Shown here: positions 49,568 through 50,934 of the stretch, in pieces
Layout: each line of letters begins with the position of its first letter
How positions within the stretch are numbered: the first letter of the stretch is position 1
Source: CAISIP01 sp043759735
GTDB lineage: Bacteria > Pseudomonadota > Gammaproteobacteria > Burkholderiales > Burkholderiaceae_C
DNA: 50,934 nt
Direction: 5' to 3'
Assembly: GCA_043759735.1 (NCBI GenBank)
Contig: JAYUQC010000269.1
Span: 1-50,934, forward strand
Program-made: the position numbers and the translations under genes
The notes under the pieces: generated by a model
What the model saw: only the letters and a program-made list of their open reading frames with translations
What the model was told of the DNA's origin: nothing
Databases searched by the model: none

Positions 49568-50578
49568 ATAACGAAACATCATTAAACTCTCCATGTCGCC
49601 AACCGGCATCCACGGGAGTTGTCATGCGCCAGACGGAACTGCACCTGAGCGAGGAAGATCGCTCAGTCGTCGAGGGCATTCGCGCCAAGGGACTGCACCA
49701 GTCACGGGAGGTCAATCGTGCACATGTGCTGTCATGCCTGGACCGAGGTATTCCGGAATCCCAGATCACCACCGTGCTGGGGATCGGCCGCACGGCGGTG
49801 TGGCGCACGCGTGCTGCGTATCTGCAGGGGGGTGTGGATCTGGCGCTTTTCGACGTGGAACGCTCGGGGCGCCCTCGCCAGTACGACACGGACGCAGAGG
49901 CGCGCGTCACCGCGTTGGCATGCTCCACGCCGCCGACCGGACGGCAGCGCTGGACGATGGTCGAGTTGGAGCGAGTCGCCCGCCAAGAACCAGGTCTGGC
50001 TGGGGTGAGCAGAGAGACGGTGCGGCGCATGTTAAAAAAAACGACCTCAAACCCTGGCGACGGTTGATGTGGTGTATCGGGGTCTTGAGCGCTGAGTACC
50101 GCCAGCGCATGGATGCGCTGCTTGAGTTGTACGCGCGACCCATGTCTCGCGCCGAGCCGGTGATCTGCATCGATGAGAAGAGCCTGCAACTTATCGGGCA
50201 TAGCCGCAAGCCATTGCCCATAGGATCGCACAGCCCAGTCAAGCAGAACTATGAGTACGTGCGCAATGGCACCACCAACCTGTTAAATGTTTCGATGATG
50301 TGCTGGGCCGATGCGGGGCCAACAAACTCCTGCGCCGCGTGGAGTTTCACTCCCAAACACGCGAGTTGGCTCAACATGGCAGAGATCGAGATTGGTATCC
50401 TCAGCCGCCAGTGCTTGGATCGCCGCATCGCCAATCACCATGCCCTGCAAACTGAAGTCGATGCCTGGCAACAAGCGCGCAACGCAGAGCGACGCACCAT
50501 CGAGTGGAGTTTCACTCGACAAGATGCAGACCGTAAGCTTGGGCGTCATTATGTTTCACAACTTACGTGTTGATGTAC
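49552..50578 (+). mobile_element. IS630-family insertion sequence, defective, 1027 bp
   Basis: The element is bounded by terminal inverted repeats and flanked on both sides by TA (49550-49551 and 50579-50580), the target duplication typical of IS630/Tc1-mariner elements. It carries one transposase in two frames, with deletions (see the transposase entry). It has inserted into a short ORF just after the ferredoxin gene. Inability to encode a full DDE transposase means it would need help from an intact copy. Confidence 0.85.
49624..50573 (+). pseudogene. IS630-type transposase, two frames with deletions
   Basis: Frame 1 (49624-50067) encodes the HTH half: MRQTELHLSEEDRSVVEGIR, then ITTVLGIGRTAVWRTRAAYL. 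Eight A residues (50034-50041) allow a -1 slip into the second frame, MLKKNDLKPWRRLMWCIGVL, a layout used by many IS630 elements. The second frame has the first catalytic Asp (ICIDEKSLQLIGHSRKPLP) and the glutamate region (TPKHASWLNMAEIEIGILSR), but the part with the second Asp (L-D-N-x-x-x-H) is missing between NGTTNL and this point. A relic of the lost part (TTCGATGATGTGCTGGG, FDDVLG) is readable in another frame, followed by a small 5-base loss near 50348. Confidence 0.8.
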
Positions 50579-50581
50579 TAG
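50563..50581 (-). repeat. Right terminal inverted repeat of IS630-type element
   Basis: Exact 19-bp reverse complement of the left end, followed by GCGACC of the interrupted ORF. The TA at 50579-50580 is the second copy of the target duplication. Confidence 0.85.
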
Positions 50582-50798
50582 CGACCAACAGGCCCTGCTG
50601 GCAGAGTTGGTGGGCGATGGCGGCACGATCGTACTTCCAACACTTCACAGGGCGATGGTGAGGCGCGTCACCAAGGACGGGATGGTGATCCGGGGGACGG
50701 AGATCCTGTCGCGTGGGGGATCAAAAGGTCGGGTGGAGAAGTTCCGGCAGAGTGCCTGGTGCTGACGGAGGCTGTGGTGCAGGACGTGTTTGACTTGA

Positions 50799-50934
50799 AT
50801 CCGGTTGGGCGGGAGTAGGTCCAATTCCCGCCCATGCCAGCGCGCCGTTCTGCTGCTGGTCGCACTGGAGGACCTGTCGTACGCCGAAGTCGCGCGGATC
50901 CTGAAGGTGCCTGCGGGGACCGTGATGTCCCGTT
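50799..50934 (+). pseudogene. ECF sigma factor, region 4 fragment (runs off the window)
   Basis: From about 50838 the frame reads QRAVLLLVALEDLSYAEVAR and ILKVPAGTVMSR, the HTH of sigma-70 region 4 in ECF sigma factors. Upstream the same frame is stopped at 50796-50798 and no region 2 is present; only 70 bp separate it from the previous ORF. So the 5' part of the gene is missing, by deletion or rearrangement. The 3' part continues past the window edge. A perfect 9-bp inverted repeat (50806-50814, 50826-50834) sits at the junction. Confidence 0.75.
50806..50834. terminator. Hairpin TGGGCGGGA / TCCCGCCCA
   Basis: Perfect 9-bp GC-rich stem with an 11-nt loop, directly before the sigma-factor fragment and after the interrupted ORF. 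No T-run follows on either strand, so the terminator role is only a suggestion. Confidence 0.4.

Larger units (their letters stand above)
49497..50765 (+). pseudogene. 79-codon ORF interrupted by IS630-type element
   Basis: Left part 49497-49551 (MTRHHARHLRLNPYTVGT and the first two bases of a Ser codon) and right part 50581-50765 (DQQALLAELVGDGGTIVLPT, LHRAMVRRVTKDGMVIRGTE, ILSRGGSKGRVEKFRQSAWC) lie in one frame if the IS and one TA copy are removed: 55 + 185 = 240 bp, 79 aa plus stop. The ATG overlaps the ferredoxin stop as ATGA. No family is recognised; the right part has basic and Gly-rich turns. Whether it was a functional gene or itself a fragment is unknown. Confidence 0.6.

Noticed and set aside
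1..50934. CRISPR array, tRNA, rRNA or phage module
   Set aside because: No regularly spaced direct repeats, tRNA-like cloverleaf or CCA-end sequence, rRNA signature or phage structural genes were seen by eye on either strand.

Overview
The window is high-GC, gene-dense bacterial DNA with short intergenic gaps and many 4-bp start/stop overlaps. Gene content points to a betaproteobacterium of the order Burkholderiales, probably Comamonadaceae-like: a tandem glycine riboswitch ahead of gcvTHP, aroC followed by an MFS gene, DUF3096/DUF3309/DUF2069 small proteins, Tat-like ABC and TRAP binding proteins, and CCCCCTCGGGGGG-centred repeats. The genus cannot be fixed from sequence reading alone. No rRNA, tRNA or CRISPR array was seen.

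Layout. 1-6304: end of an SDR gene, 3-oxoacid CoA-transferase (scoAB), a LuxR-type HTH remnant, an OtnC-like class II aldolase, an AhpD-like protein, a thioesterase/SDR pair and ETF-ubiquinone oxidoreductase. 6340-11291: glycine riboswitch and glycine cleavage operon gcvT-gcvH-gcvP. 11447-14485: small membrane proteins, a secreted hypothetical protein, CopD and a GST. 14614-20909: a minus-strand operon of an ABC binding protein, a D-cysteine desulfhydrase/ACC deaminase homologue, two permeases, two uncharacterised proteins and an aspartoacylase-like metallohydrolase, with no ATPase gene. 21098-23956: DUF3095 cyclase-like protein, ArfB and a DapA-superfamily lyase. 24033-29269: a TRAP transporter divergent from a TetR regulator, an oxidoreductase remnant, AroQ and an AroE-like dehydrogenase; this reads as one regulated uptake and catabolic locus, possibly for quinate/shikimate-type compounds. 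29274-34734: GST, repeats, aroE, two tandem EamA exporters, a broken MFS gene, aroC and a CBS protein. 34917-42701: metY, an alpha/beta hydrolase, a cytochrome P450, an NMO-like flavoprotein, a YihY protein, a DUF2069 protein and a D-2-hydroxyacid dehydrogenase. 42943-49500: NitT/TauT-type ABC transporter followed by an FAD oxidoreductase, CaiB-type CoA-transferase, enoyl-CoA hydratase and ferredoxin, which together look like uptake plus CoA-dependent degradation of an unidentified substrate. 49497-50934: a 79-codon ORF split by a decayed IS630-type element, then the region-4 end of an ECF sigma factor gene that runs out of the window.

The points most worth following are the 42943-49500 uptake/catabolic cluster with no obvious known substrate; the TRAP/TetR/AroQ/AroE-like locus, whose divergent promoter carries three palindromes; a 78-bp repeat present in tandem at 29958-30113 with a diverged unit lying in frame inside the P450 gene; and the IS630 insertion at a TA whose precise removal restores an ORF overlapping the ferredoxin stop.
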